Origin: Marinobacter changyiensis
GTDB taxonomy: Bacteria; Pseudomonadota; Gammaproteobacteria; Pseudomonadales; Oleiphilaceae
Length of the DNA stretch: 64,000 nucleotides
Direction of reading: 5' to 3'
Assembly (NCBI RefSeq): GCF_009193265.1
Contig: NZ_VZZZ01000001.1
Coordinates: 496,001-560,000, forward strand
Shown: piece after piece, positions 44,860 through 53,784 of the stretch
Numbering within the stretch: position 1 is the first letter of the stretch
How the letters are laid out: the number at the start of each line of letters is the position of its first letter
The notes under the pieces: generated by a model
Told to the model about the DNA's origin: nothing
The model's database searches: none
Seen by the model: only the letters and a program-made list of their open reading frames with translations
Translations under genes and position numbers: made by a program

Positions 44860-46215
44860 TCAGGAATCCTGAAGTGCGCAGGTACGGAAGCCCGTATAGA
44901 CGTCATTTCGCTGCGGTAAGTAAGCCTGCCGGTAGGTACCCCGGATCAGCATGGAAGAAGTGGCGCAGCTACCACCTTTGGTGACCTTGTGATCGCCGAA
45001 CTGCAGGGTCGACATATAGGGGTACATATCAACCGAAAAACCGTCATACGGCAGAAACTGATCTGTGGTCCACTCCCAGACCGTGCCGATCATCTGCCGG
45101 CAACCGAACGGACCGTCACCTTCGGACAGGGCAGAAACCGGAAGCTGCGCCATCAGGCGGGCATCCATGTCCACCCGGGCAGGATCTTGCGTGTCACCCC
45201 ACGGAAAACGATGAAAGGGCCGCCCCGGCTGATTGCCAAGCGCCGCGGCCTCCCACTCTGCTTCCGTCGGTAAACGCCGCCCGGCCCAACTGCAGTATGC
45301 TTCTGCTTCCCAGTAGCTGACGTGGATAACCGGGTACTCCGGTTGCAATGAACACCACTGGTTGAAGCGCTTTTCCTGCCATTGGCCCTGGTGCCAGCGC
45401 CAGTACAGCGGATGTTTCGGTACCCGCGAAATCGGCTCGGGGCTGTCATGAACCAACGCCACATCAGTCTCTGTGCCCAGCCACTTGCGACCACCAAAAG
45501 ACCATAAATCGGAACGCCGGTAGCCGCCGTCTTCCACAAAGTTCAGAAATTCGGCGTTGGACACCAGGGTTCGGGAAATCCTGAAACCGCTTAGCAATTT
45601 CTCAAACCGGGGCTTTTCATTATCAAAGCCAAAGTCGGTGGTCGCAAAGTCCGGCGACCCGGTAGGCATTCCCATGAGATAGGTGCCCGCCGGGACCACC
45701 GCGTCGCCGGCACTGACCGGTTCGGGCTGCCGCTGCCACGGATTCTCAGTAACACCCGGCGGAGCGGGATAACCGACCGTTTGGCGACACCAGATCATCG
45801 ATTCGATATGCATGTGCTGATGCATGATGGCATAGCGGTAAAGGTAGGCGTCCTGATCGGTCAGGGGGCGGCTCTCAAGCCGTGCTGCAATTCGGTCATA
45901 CACCTGCTGGAAGTAGTCACGGGTTTGCGCCCGGCCCGGAAACAACCCGGGTTGCCAACGATCCCGGTGTTCAATATGAAAGGAGTCCCAGAGGTCGTCC
46001 ATGCTCGGGTCGATGCTTGGCAAGCCATCCAGTGCAGACAATACAAACACTTCGTAAAAAAAGGCAGCGTGGCCCAGCTCCCAAAGGGGCGGATTAACAC
46101 CCTGATGGTAAGGCACCACCAGCCTGTCATCTGAAAGGCTGTCGATCAGTGCCAGGGTGCGCTCGCGGGTAACGGCAAGAGCGTTCAGCAGTGTATCGCG
46201 TTCATTGGCGTCCAA
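44860..46215 (-). CDS. ovoA: 5-histidylcysteine sulfoxide synthase (OvoA N-terminal part)
   Basis: A 451-residue non-haem iron enzyme that joins cysteine to C5 of histidine with O2 in ovothiol synthesis. The N-terminal DinB_2 domain supplies the iron ligands: His about 49 in WELGHAAFFYE, and the HX3HXE motif at His132, His136, Glu138 (MHQHMHIES). The FGE-sulfatase domain (about 185-451) includes PRFEKLLSGFRISRTLVSNAEFLNF, SYWEAEAYCSWAGRRLPTEAEWE and IGTVWEWTTDQFLPYDGFS, with the closing YTGFRTC. These details favour OvoA over the ergothioneine enzyme EgtB, as does the adjacent OvoA-type methyltransferase. Confidence 0.9.
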   Translation of the reverse strand: MDANERDTLLNALAVTRERTLALIDSLSDDRLVVPYHQGVNPPLWELGHAAFFYEVFVLSALDGLPSIDPSMDDLWDSFHIEHRDRWQPGLFPGRAQTRDYFQQVYDRIAARLESRPLTDQDAYLYRYAIMHQHMHIESMIWCRQTVGYPAPPGVTENPWQRQPEPVSAGDAVVPAGTYLMGMPTGSPDFATTDFGFDNEKPRFEKLLSGFRISRTLVSNAEFLNFVEDGGYRRSDLWSFGGRKWLGTETDVALVHDSPEPISRVPKHPLYWRWHQGQWQEKRFNQWCSLQPEYPVIHVSYWEAEAYCSWAGRRLPTEAEWEAAALGNQPGRPFHRFPWGDTQDPARVDMDARLMAQLPVSALSEGDGPFGCRQMIGTVWEWTTDQFLPYDGFSVDMYPYMSTLQFGDHKVTKGGSCATSSMLIRGTYRQAYLPQRNDVYTGFRTCALQDS

Positions 46216-46302
46216 TTTATTCCCTCTGTCTTTGCGTCGAACCTGACGAATATATCGGTCGACGCTTTCGTTTACGCTCCGATTATCACAGGGGATCAGA
46301 AC

Positions 46303-48093
46303 CTAGGTCCACACCCAGAGAATGACCGGTATAGAGACCACAACGACCAGAACGGACAGGGGCAGCCCCAGGCGCCAGTAATCACCGAAACGATAACCAC
46401 CCGGTTCCATTACCAGAGCATTGGACTGATGGCCGATGGGCGTCAGGAAAGCACAGGAAGCCCCGATGGCCACGGCCATCAGAACCGGATCAACGGACAG
46501 GTCCAGCTGGTTTGAGAGACTGATGGCAATTGGAGCGACAATGATCGCCGCCGCCGCATTGTTGACGACGTTCGATAACACCATGGTGCTGACCATAATC
46601 AACGCCAGCATACCGGCAATCGGTAAGTCACTGCCCACCACCAGCATCTGGTCAGCAATCAGTTTTGCGCCTCCGGTGGTTTTCAGCGCCTGCCCCACCG
46701 GAATCATCGCTGCCAGCAGCACGATGATCGACCAATCAATGGCGCGGTAGGCCTCGGCGGTGGTCAGTAAACCCACAATCACCATGGCAACCGCCGCGCC
46801 TACCAGCGCCACCGGCGCGGAGAGCCCGCCCGACACAATGATGACCAGCGCAACCGCGAACAGGCCAGTCGCCATAATGGTGCGACGAGGGCTGCCAATT
46901 CGCAGGCCACGCTCAGCTAGCGGCAGGCAGCCGAGGGTGGACAACGCTTCCGCCAGCGATTCCTCCGGCCCTTGCACCAACAGAATATCCCCGGCCCTGA
47001 ACCGGATATTACCCACCCGCTCCTGCAAGCGTTGCCCCTGACGAGCCACCGCAATGACGTTCATGCTGTGGTGCTCCCTCAAGTTCAACCGGTTGGAGGT
47101 TCGCCCGATTAACTGGGAGTCGGTAGTGATCACCACCTCCTGTAGGACCACGTCGCCTTCTCCAAGGCTTTTATCTTCCCTGTCCTCATCGTCTGCCAGC
47201 TCAAGGCCGGCGGTATCCAGTAATTGCTGCAAGCTGTCCGTGTCCGCTTGTACCAACAGGATGTCGCCGGCCTTGAGCACTTCGAAGGTGGAGGGTGCCA
47301 GCTCGCGACTGTCATCACGAATCAGACCCACCACGGCAATATCGGCATCCTTCTCGACTTTTTTCAGCAAATTGTGAAGGGTTCGGCTGGCGGCTTCTGC
47401 CCCCTCTGGAATACGCACTTCGGTAATGTAATCGCCCACACTGAACAGGTCCTTGCCGTCATCGGAGTCCTTGCGATGCGGTGTGAAACGCCAGCCCACA
47501 ACAGCAATAAAAAGAACACCCACCAAGGTGATAGCCACGCCGACGGGCAGGAAATCAAACATGCCAAACGGCGCTTCGCCTGCGCCGCCCCGATAAGATG
47601 CAATGATAATATTGGGCGGGGTACCGATCAGCGTCATGGTGCCGCCAAGGAGGGAGCCGAAGGCCAGTGGCATCAGCAACAAGGATGGTGAATGGCCTCC
47701 CTGCCGGGACATCCAGATAGCGACTGGCATCAGCAGAGCCAGGGCGCCAACGTTGTTCATGAACCCCGAACACAACGCCACAATCAACGTCAGGGTGGTA
47801 ACCTGAATCACCGGATTGTTGCCCACCCTGCCGAGAAACCGGGCAATGGTGTCCACCACCCCGGCATTCACCAGGCCCTGGCTGATGACCAGCACCGCCG
47901 CAACGGTGATGACTGCCGGGTGACCAAACCCCGAAAACACAGTGTCCGCTGGCACAAGCCCGGCGACCGCAACCACCAACAGCGCCAGCATCGCCACCAC
48001 ATCGAAGCGCAGCCGGTTCCAGATAAACATCCCCAGAGTAGCCAGCAATACGCCGAAGACAATTCCCTGTTCCGCGTTCAATCCTGCCTCCAA
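46303..48093 (-). CDS. SLC13/DASS family permease with two RCK_C (TrkA-C) domains
   Basis: A 596-residue sodium-coupled anion transporter of the SLC13 type. The membrane part (about 1-215 and 400-596) includes VLVISQGLVNAGVVDTIARFLGR, SGFMNNVGALALLMPVAI, LGGTMTLIGTPPNIIIASYRGG and SNVVNNAAAAIIVAPIAISLSNQ. Between the halves are two TrkA-C regulatory domains (about 210-300 and 305-390). This layout is known from sulfate or dicarboxylate permeases in marine bacteria. Sulfate, thiosulfate or similar anions are likely substrates. Being beside the ovothiol genes may hint at sulfur supply, but no shared transcript is shown. Confidence 0.85.
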   Translation of the reverse strand: MEAGLNAEQGIVFGVLLATLGMFIWNRLRFDVVAMLALLVVAVAGLVPADTVFSGFGHPAVITVAAVLVISQGLVNAGVVDTIARFLGRVGNNPVIQVTTLTLIVALCSGFMNNVGALALLMPVAIWMSRQGGHSPSLLLMPLAFGSLLGGTMTLIGTPPNIIIASYRGGAGEAPFGMFDFLPVGVAITLVGVLFIAVVGWRFTPHRKDSDDGKDLFSVGDYITEVRIPEGAEAASRTLHNLLKKVEKDADIAVVGLIRDDSRELAPSTFEVLKAGDILLVQADTDSLQQLLDTAGLELADDEDREDKSLGEGDVVLQEVVITTDSQLIGRTSNRLNLREHHSMNVIAVARQGQRLQERVGNIRFRAGDILLVQGPEESLAEALSTLGCLPLAERGLRIGSPRRTIMATGLFAVALVIIVSGGLSAPVALVGAAVAMVIVGLLTTAEAYRAIDWSIIVLLAAMIPVGQALKTTGGAKLIADQMLVVGSDLPIAGMLALIMVSTMVLSNVVNNAAAAIIVAPIAISLSNQLDLSVDPVLMAVAIGASCAFLTPIGHQSNALVMEPGGYRFGDYWRLGLPLSVLVVVVSIPVILWVWT

Positions 48094-48152
48094 ATCCCTG
48101 ATGAATGGTGTAGGCTAAAGCCCTGTTTCAAAGCCAGAACGAGTGCCGGATC

Positions 48153-48638
48153 ATGACCAAAGCCAAACCTGTCGCAAACTCCGCCATCGAGAACCACGTC
48201 TATAAAGTATTCCCCAATGACATGAATGCCCAGAATACCGTCTTTGGTGGCATGATCATGGCAAAATGCGATCGCTTGGCGCTGGTGGTTGCCGAGCGCC
48301 ATTCCGGCCATGTCTGCGTCACGGCAGCCGTGGACTCAATCCACTTCCGGGCGCCGGCCAAAGGCAACGACACCTTGCTGTTCAGCTTGTCTCTGAACCG
48401 CAGCTGGGGCTCCTCGATGGAAATTGGCGCCCGGGTAATGGCCGAAAACAGCTATACCGGCAAGGTCCGCCACATTCTGTCAGCCTTTTTTACCTTTGTC
48501 GCCCTGGACCCCGCCAGCAAACCAGTGGAGGTTCTGGCCGTATTACCTGAGACCGACGAGCAGATACGACGCTTCAGTAATGCTGAAATACGCCGCAAAG
48601 GCCGTCTTGCCATGCGCAATCAACTTCAGGACAAATAA
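48153..48638 (+). CDS. Acyl-CoA thioesterase, hotdog fold (YciA-like)
   Basis: A 161-residue single hotdog-domain protein. It shows NDMNAQNTVFGGMIMAKCDRLALVVAERH (substrate cavity and hinge), VDSIHFRAPAKGNDTLLFSLSLNRSWGSSMEIGARV and FVALDPASKPVEV. The NxxNTxFGG pattern is that of bacterial acyl-CoA thioesterases such as YciA or YbgC relatives. A cytosolic enzyme hydrolysing acyl-CoA is expected. Its stop overlaps the ATG of the ABC exporter gene (TAATG), so the two are coupled. Confidence 0.88.
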   Translation: MTKAKPVANSAIENHVYKVFPNDMNAQNTVFGGMIMAKCDRLALVVAERHSGHVCVTAAVDSIHFRAPAKGNDTLLFSLSLNRSWGSSMEIGARVMAENSYTGKVRHILSAFFTFVALDPASKPVEVLAVLPETDEQIRRFSNAEIRRKGRLAMRNQLQDK

Positions 48639-50434
48639 TGCGAGGACTCTCGTTACCGCCGGATGCCGAATCAAGCCAACTCAGTTGGAAAACCCTGAAA
48701 GCGCTCTGGCCCTATCTTCTGGAATACCGCTTCCGCATCGTCATTGCCATGTTGTGCCTGATCGGCGCCAAACTCGCGACGGTCGGGGTACCTTTTATCC
48801 TCAAGTACATCGTCGATGGGCTGGACGCCAAGGCCGCACCGGATCTTGCCGTTGCACTGCCACTCGGCCTGCTGCTCGCCTACGGCGCCGCGCGCCTGGC
48901 CACCACACTGTTTGGTGAGCTGCGGGACACGGTGTTCGGCCGGGTCACCGAGCGTGCCATGCGACGTATCGGCCTCAAGGTATTTCAGCACCTGCATGCC
49001 CTGGAGCTGAACTTTCACCTGAACCGGCGCACCGGTGGATTGTCCCGGGATATCGAGCGCGGCGTGACCGGTGTCGGTTTCCTGCTTCGCATCATGGTGT
49101 TCAACATCGTGCCCACGCTGCTAGAGCTGGCGATGGTGACGGGCATCCTGCTGATCAACTACAACATCGGGTTTGCGCTCATTACGGTCGCTGCTGTGGC
49201 GGCCTATATTGTATTTTCCGTGCTGATCACCAACTGGCGACTCTCCTTCGTGCGGGAAGCAAACGCGGCTGACTCCACCAGTAATACCCGCACTGTCGAT
49301 AGTCTGATGAACTACGAGACCGTCAAATACTTTGGTAACGAAGCGTTCGAGGCCAGTCGATACGACGAAGATCTCGCCCACTGGGAACAGGCCCGGCGCA
49401 AAAACCGGTTGTCGCTGTTCCTGCTCAATGGGGGTCAGGCGCTGATTATCGCGGTGGCAGTTACTGCCATGACCATTCTAGCGGCCAGCCAGGTGATTAA
49501 GGGCAACATCACCCTGGGGGATTTTGTGCTGATTAACGCCTTCACCATGCAGTTGTTCATTCCCCTGGGCTTTCTGGGTTTTGTCTATCGCGAACTGAAA
49601 ACCGCCATGACCAATATTGAACGCATGTTTGAACTTCTGGACAAGACCCCGGCCATCACCGACGCTCCCGATGCCAAGCCTCTGCAGGTTACCGATGGCG
49701 CTATCGAGTTTGACCACGTCAGTTTTGGCTACAGCGACCGGTTACCCATCCTGCAGGATCTCAGCTTCCGGGTGCGGCCCCACCAGAAAGTCGCAGTAGT
49801 CGGCAGCAGCGGCGCAGGCAAATCCACTCTGGTGAAACTGCTGTTCCGTTTTTATGACATCACCGGCGGCAGCATACGGATTGACGGTCAGGACATTCGC
49901 TCTGTGACCCAGGAATCACTGCGCAAAGCCATCGGTATTGTGCCCCAGGACACCGTGCTGTTTAACACCACGCTGTTTGAAAACGTGCGTTACGGCCGCA
50001 TCGACGCCACCGAGGCCGAAGTACTCGAAGCCATTCGGATGGCCCATCTGGATGACTTCATTCGCGAGTTACCCGACGGACTCGAGACGGTAGTCGGAGA
50101 ACGGGGGCTCAAACTCAGTGGTGGCGAGAAACAGCGGGTGGCCATTGCCCGTACCATCCTCAAAAGACCGCCGATTCTGGCATTTGACGAAGCGACCTCC
50201 TCTCTCGATAGCCACTCTGAGCAAATCATTCTCGATGCCATTCGGGAAATTTCCCAGGGCCAGACCAGCCTGGTGATTGCTCACCGGCTTTCCACCGTTG
50301 TGGATGCCGATGTCATTATGGTGATGAGCCATGGCCGTATTGTGGAGCAAGGCAATCATGAGGCGCTGCTCAGGCAGGAGGGAACCTATGCGAACCTGTG
50401 GCGCATCCAGCAAAGGGAAGCTGCTGAAAACTGA
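48638..50434 (+). CDS. Atm1/ABCB7-type ABC exporter (fused permease and ATPase)
   Basis: A 598-residue half-transporter: six membrane helices (about 30-320) then an ATPase domain with Walker A VGSSGAGKST, signature LSGGEKQRVAIART, Walker B ILAFDEATSSLD and switch VIAHRLST. The segment HLNRRTGGLSRDIERGVTG, with the glutathione-site-like TVDSLMNYETVKYFGNE, is diagnostic of the Atm1/ABCB7/HMT1 branch. Relatives export glutathione-linked sulfur or metal species, which fits the nearby low-molecular-weight thiol (ovothiol) genes loosely. Coupled to the thioesterase gene upstream. Confidence 0.92.
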   Translation: MRGLSLPPDAESSQLSWKTLKALWPYLLEYRFRIVIAMLCLIGAKLATVGVPFILKYIVDGLDAKAAPDLAVALPLGLLLAYGAARLATTLFGELRDTVFGRVTERAMRRIGLKVFQHLHALELNFHLNRRTGGLSRDIERGVTGVGFLLRIMVFNIVPTLLELAMVTGILLINYNIGFALITVAAVAAYIVFSVLITNWRLSFVREANAADSTSNTRTVDSLMNYETVKYFGNEAFEASRYDEDLAHWEQARRKNRLSLFLLNGGQALIIAVAVTAMTILAASQVIKGNITLGDFVLINAFTMQLFIPLGFLGFVYRELKTAMTNIERMFELLDKTPAITDAPDAKPLQVTDGAIEFDHVSFGYSDRLPILQDLSFRVRPHQKVAVVGSSGAGKSTLVKLLFRFYDITGGSIRIDGQDIRSVTQESLRKAIGIVPQDTVLFNTTLFENVRYGRIDATEAEVLEAIRMAHLDDFIRELPDGLETVVGERGLKLSGGEKQRVAIARTILKRPPILAFDEATSSLDSHSEQIILDAIREISQGQTSLVIAHRLSTVVDADVIMVMSHGRIVEQGNHEALLRQEGTYANLWRIQQREAAEN

Positions 50435-50514
50435 CAGGGAAATGGCGCTACGGCAAGCCACGCTGAAAGAGGCGTTTCGCGCCTGCCTGGTGTTAGTGAA
50501 GGGCCAATCCCTGA

Positions 50515-50664
50515 GGCGACTTTTTTCGCTCCGGCGAGTTCATGGGCGCCAACGCCCTGGCTTTGCCCGATGGGGCCCTGATTGTTAACGATGCACTGGT
50601 CAAACTGGCAGCGCACGGGAGCAGCCGCGCTGGCGAGTTCCTGTTGTCACATCCGGTTTTCTGA
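50515..50664 (+). pseudogene. Fossil of an M48-family peptidase gene
   Basis: After a TGA at 50512 the frame reads GDFFRSGEFMGANALALPDG, then ALIVNDALVKLAAHGSS, then RAGEFLLSHPVF and a stop at 50662. GANALALPDGxxxVxDxLVxLA is the stretch just upstream of HExxH in M48 metallopeptidases, and FLxSHP is a motif downstream of it. The zinc-binding HExxH and the membrane part are missing, so an internal deletion has joined two conserved pieces. No start or ribosome site is present. It is a remnant. Confidence 0.7.
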
Positions 50665-50709
50665 AGAACGAATCAAACTGTTTCGGGATGCCAGCTCCGA
50701 GCTATAGAT

Positions 50710-50738
50710 AAAGCCCGTAAACGGGCTTTAGTCTTTCT
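50710..50738 (+). terminator. Rho-independent terminator
   Basis: AAAGCCCG at 50710-50717 and CGGGCTTT at 50722-50729 flank a TAAA loop, followed by AGTCTTTCT. It probably ended the transcript of the ABC exporter gene or of the now decayed M48 gene. Confidence 0.8.
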
Positions 50739-50984
50739 GCCCCGGGCCTGAGTTCCCTGACCTGATACCTGGATATTGTGTCGATGGTATTTACACGTTT
50801 TACCCGGCAGAAGCCTCTCCGCCCACTTAAGCGACTGATAACCTGCCAGCCAGCTCCCAGTGGCACGCAATTTGACTGATTACCAACCAGCCTCCAGCAC
50901 CGCACTCAAATCATTGCGTAGTGCAAGGGTCGCATTAGCGTAAAGCAGTCAAATTTCCAGCAGTAATCTCAAAGGGGATTCATC

Positions 50985-52340
50985 ATGCAGGAGAAGCGAC
51001 CGCTAGTCTGGTTGTCGGCGGCACCTCACAATTTAACCCATCACCCGGTGCTGGAGTCACAATGGCGGGTCTATTCTCTCGATCTCGGCAAACCGCCATC
51101 AACGAGCATCAAACCTCCATCAGCGAAGGTCGGTATTCTGGATCTTCGGGAAGCTGGGGAGGACCAGCAGCTCTACATCGACGAATGGCTTGGCGCTCTG
51201 GAACTTCCCAATTGGGTAGCCACACTGTCGGGCGTTCCGACCGCTGCCAACAACAACTTTCTGTCCGAGATTGTCTCCAAATACTGCTCTGACTATCACA
51301 CGGACCCCGTTGACCCCCAGCGATTAAGCACCGTAATCGGCCACCTCTGGGGCATGACCGAGCTTCAGGAAACTTGCCAGAAAAGCACTCAACGTGGTTA
51401 TCAGTCGGTGGCTTTTGAGGGTAATTCCAGAGCCATCAAATACGCCAGGTTACTGATGCGCAAATTCGCTGGCACCTCGGAACCCGTGCTGATCCAGGGG
51501 GAAGGCGGCACCGGCAAGGAAGCCGCAGCCAGATTTATCCACCAGAACTCGGCCCGGCGCCAACACCCGATGGTGACAGTCAACTGCGCCGCCCTGCCCG
51601 TGTCTCTTACCCAAAGCGAGCTGTTCAGTTATGAGAAAGGCGCTTTCACCCATGCCCTCAAGGCCCATGTTGGCCGGCTGGAGATGGCAAACGGTGGCAC
51701 CTTGTTGTTCGCAGGCATTGATGAACTCAAGCAGGAACAGCAGTCAGCCATTCTGCGTTTTTTACAGGAAGGCCAGATCGAGCGCGTGGGCGGGACCACA
51801 CCAAAAACCGTTGATGCCCGCATTATTGCTACCAGTACCCGGTCTTTGGAAGCCATGGTGGATGCCCACGAATTCAGAAGCGATGTCTTTTACCGGATAA
51901 GCGGCCTGCAGGTGACGCTGCCGCCCCTGCGTGAACGCCCGGAAGATTTGCCAGAGCTCTGCAAGAAGATTCTCTCCGATTTTCCGCCCTCTGACTCTCG
52001 ACGAACCTTCAACAAAAAAACCTTGCTGGACATGGCCACTTATAGTTGGCCAGGCAACCTTCGGGAACTGCAGAACCGGTTACGACAGGCGGTTTTGCTT
52101 ACCGACGGCAGACAGGTAAAGCCAGAGGATCTGGGGCTTCCCGGCAGTGTTGAGCTCGCTAACGGGAATAACGGACTCACCCTTGAGCAATCACGGGCCC
52201 GGGCAGAGCAACATGCACTTTCATGCAGCCTTGCACTGACCAACCACAACGTCTCGGCCGCGGCGCGCATGCTGAAAATATCACGGGTTTCATTCTACCG
52301 TCTGATGGAAAAGCATGATCCGACATCATTGTCGAAATAA
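50985..52340 (+). CDS. VpsR-like enhancer-binding-type regulator with degenerate GAFTGA and Walker B
   Basis: A 451-residue protein. Residues 1-125 look like a receiver-derived domain without the usual acidic pocket (KVGILDLREAGEDQQL; then DYHTDPVDPQRLSTVIGHLWGM, as in Vibrio VpsR). The AAA+ domain keeps Walker A (GEGGTGKEA, 172-180), but GAFTGA reads GAFTHA (219-224) and Walker B reads LLFAGIDEL, lacking the Asp-Glu pair. SWPGNLREL and a Fis-type HTH (NVSAAARMLKISRVSFYRLMEKH) are intact. VpsR acts with sigma70 and c-di-GMP on biofilm genes, and the same is likely here. It stands upstream of decayed biofilm-type genes. Confidence 0.84.
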   Translation: MQEKRPLVWLSAAPHNLTHHPVLESQWRVYSLDLGKPPSTSIKPPSAKVGILDLREAGEDQQLYIDEWLGALELPNWVATLSGVPTAANNNFLSEIVSKYCSDYHTDPVDPQRLSTVIGHLWGMTELQETCQKSTQRGYQSVAFEGNSRAIKYARLLMRKFAGTSEPVLIQGEGGTGKEAAARFIHQNSARRQHPMVTVNCAALPVSLTQSELFSYEKGAFTHALKAHVGRLEMANGGTLLFAGIDELKQEQQSAILRFLQEGQIERVGGTTPKTVDARIIATSTRSLEAMVDAHEFRSDVFYRISGLQVTLPPLRERPEDLPELCKKILSDFPPSDSRRTFNKKTLLDMATYSWPGNLRELQNRLRQAVLLTDGRQVKPEDLGLPGSVELANGNNGLTLEQSRARAEQHALSCSLALTNHNVSAAARMLKISRVSFYRLMEKHDPTSLSK

Positions 52341-52384
52341 ACGGACAATATCGACCAAAATACGTAATAAAAAGGAGTATCAAT

Positions 52385-53121
52385 ATGACACGTTGGCGTT
52401 TCATTCCGATTCTGGTGACCACCTGCGTCCTCGCCGATCTTGCCTCAGCGCAATCTGACTATGATGATTACGGCAAATCGGAGCAGGACTCACAAACAGA
52501 CAAGGCCACTGACATCGCCTCCATCACCTCTGACCGGGGCATCGTTACCCGACCGGGCCGTTTCACAATCGAGCCTTCGTTCTCCCATGCCCACAGCAAC
52601 GCCACGGCGGTCGCGGTGGAAGGTTACACGATCATACCTGCCCTGCTCATCAGGCTGATCAATATTTCGGAAATCCAGCGTGATATTTTCGTCGGCGCGA
52701 TGTCACTCAAGTACGGCTTCACCAGCAAGCTCGAAGCGGCAGTGCGGGTACCCTATCTCAGCATCAATGAGGACCTGAGAGAGCGGGAGATTTTCCAGGG
52801 CACACCGGTGGATATTCTGCGCGAGTCTTCCAGTGAGGGTCTTGGGGATGTTGAACTCTCGGCTCGTTACTAGATAACCGATGGCCTGGGTGGCTGGCCC
52901 TTCAGCCTGGGCTATGACCACTCGATCATCCGGAAAACAACATTCGAGAGAGAGATCGATCTTTTTGCAGCCAACTTTGACCGTATCCAGATCGGGTCAC
53001 TGTCGTTGGCTTGTCCCAACGTCTGACACCTTCCACAACTCTGAGCCTGACGGTGGGCGTTGGGGTTACGGAAAATGCACCCAACAGTGAAATTACTCTC
53101 AGACTCCCTATCAGCCTCTAG
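52385..53121 (+). pseudogene. Decayed outer-membrane transporter gene of the adjacent biofilm-type locus
   Basis: An ATG at 52385 with AAGGAG upstream opens a secreted protein (signal ending LASAQS), then DRGIVTRPGRFTIEPSFSHAHSN and LKYGFTSKLEAAVRVPYLSIN, typical of a beta-barrel of the Phenol_MetA_deg-like transporter family. A TAG stop at 52871 interrupts ARYxITDGLGGWPF. The frame then jumps to the C-terminal part FSLGYDHSIIRKTT, so a middle section is deleted. A frameshift near 53010 precedes the final strands GLSQRLTPSTTLSLTVGVGV and a stop at 53119. It has a stop, a deletion and a frameshift, so it cannot make a working barrel. Confidence 0.75.
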
Positions 53122-53141
53122 GTAATCAGACCGAGTGGGTA

Positions 53142-53290
53142 TCAGCGACCAAGCAACTGGATCAGTTGATTACTGAACCGCGCCGGGAACTGGTTCCCGG
53201 CGGCACCCAGATTATTCAACTCAATATTCAGTTGGTGTATATTCTGTATCACGGTGCTATCAAGACTGTTTTGAACCACCGTCATCCAGC
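53142..53290 (-). pseudogene. C-terminal fragment of a Fap-amyloid-like repeat protein
   Basis: The minus frame reads WMTVVQNSLDSTVIQNIHQL followed by NIELNNLGAAGNQFPARFSNQ and ends LIQLLGR at a TGA at 53142. The VQNSLDxxxIQNIxxLNIELxNL pattern is the type found in curli- or Fap-like amyloid and accessory proteins, where Asn/Gln-rich strands repeat. It is fused at its 5' end, near 53290, to the truncated C39 gene in a different frame. There is no start codon, signal or ribosome site of its own. This is a deletion remnant. Confidence 0.55.
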
Positions 53291-53779
53291 CGTTGGGGCC
53301 GGATCCCCCACCAGGACCTCGTCCTCACTGATCCCCTTGATCAGGACAAAATGCCGGAAACCATCAATGTTCAGCAACACAATCATGGGTAAGCGCACTT
53401 TCTCTTTAAGCCCGGCTAACGGCATGCGAAAGCCATCGGCCTGGTACCCTCTGGACTCAAGATAGTGCTTCATATCGAGCATGGAGAAACCATCCTGGCG
53501 CACTTTCTCCTCGTCTGCCAACGCAAACATGTCGATGAAGACATCGTGCTCTGTTACCTGGTCCTCGTAGTGAAAGGACAACAACGAAACTACGGCTGCG
53601 GAGCCGCAACTGAAGTCGTATTGCTGGCGCATGACACTGTCAAATCGTCGGTCCTCAAAACTTTTTACATTTATCCGGACATCACCGCCAATACCCGGCA
53701 CCATTACCGAGCCCGCGAAGGCAGTGGACCATAGCATCCCGGCACTCGCGCAGTTCGCAATAAGTACCTTTCTGACCAT
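53282..53779 (-). pseudogene. C-terminally truncated C39-family peptidase (FapD-like)
   Basis: From the ATG at 53779 the protein reads MVRKVLIANCASAGMLWSTAFA (signal peptide), then a C39 cysteine peptidase domain: catalytic Cys in QYDFSCGSAAVVSLL, His in GFRHFVLIKGI, Asp in VLVGDPA. The sequence stops five residues after that Asp, where homologues continue for about 30-40 residues. The break coincides with a junction into the Fap-like C-terminal fragment in another frame. In Fap amyloid operons FapD is a C39 peptidase working on secretion. The catalytic residues remain, so residual activity cannot be excluded, but the domain end is missing. Confidence 0.72.
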
Positions 53780-53784
53780 GGTCC

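Noticed and set aside
50861..50874. TGGCACGCAATTTGA as a sigma54 promoter of the VpsR-like gene
   Set aside because: The -24 part fits, but the -12 element reads GA instead of GC, and the regulator itself lacks a proper GAFTGA, so sigma54 use is not supported.
53465..53734. Plus-strand frame over the C39 region
   Set aside because: The minus strand reads as a C39 peptidase with all catalytic residues; the plus product has no features.
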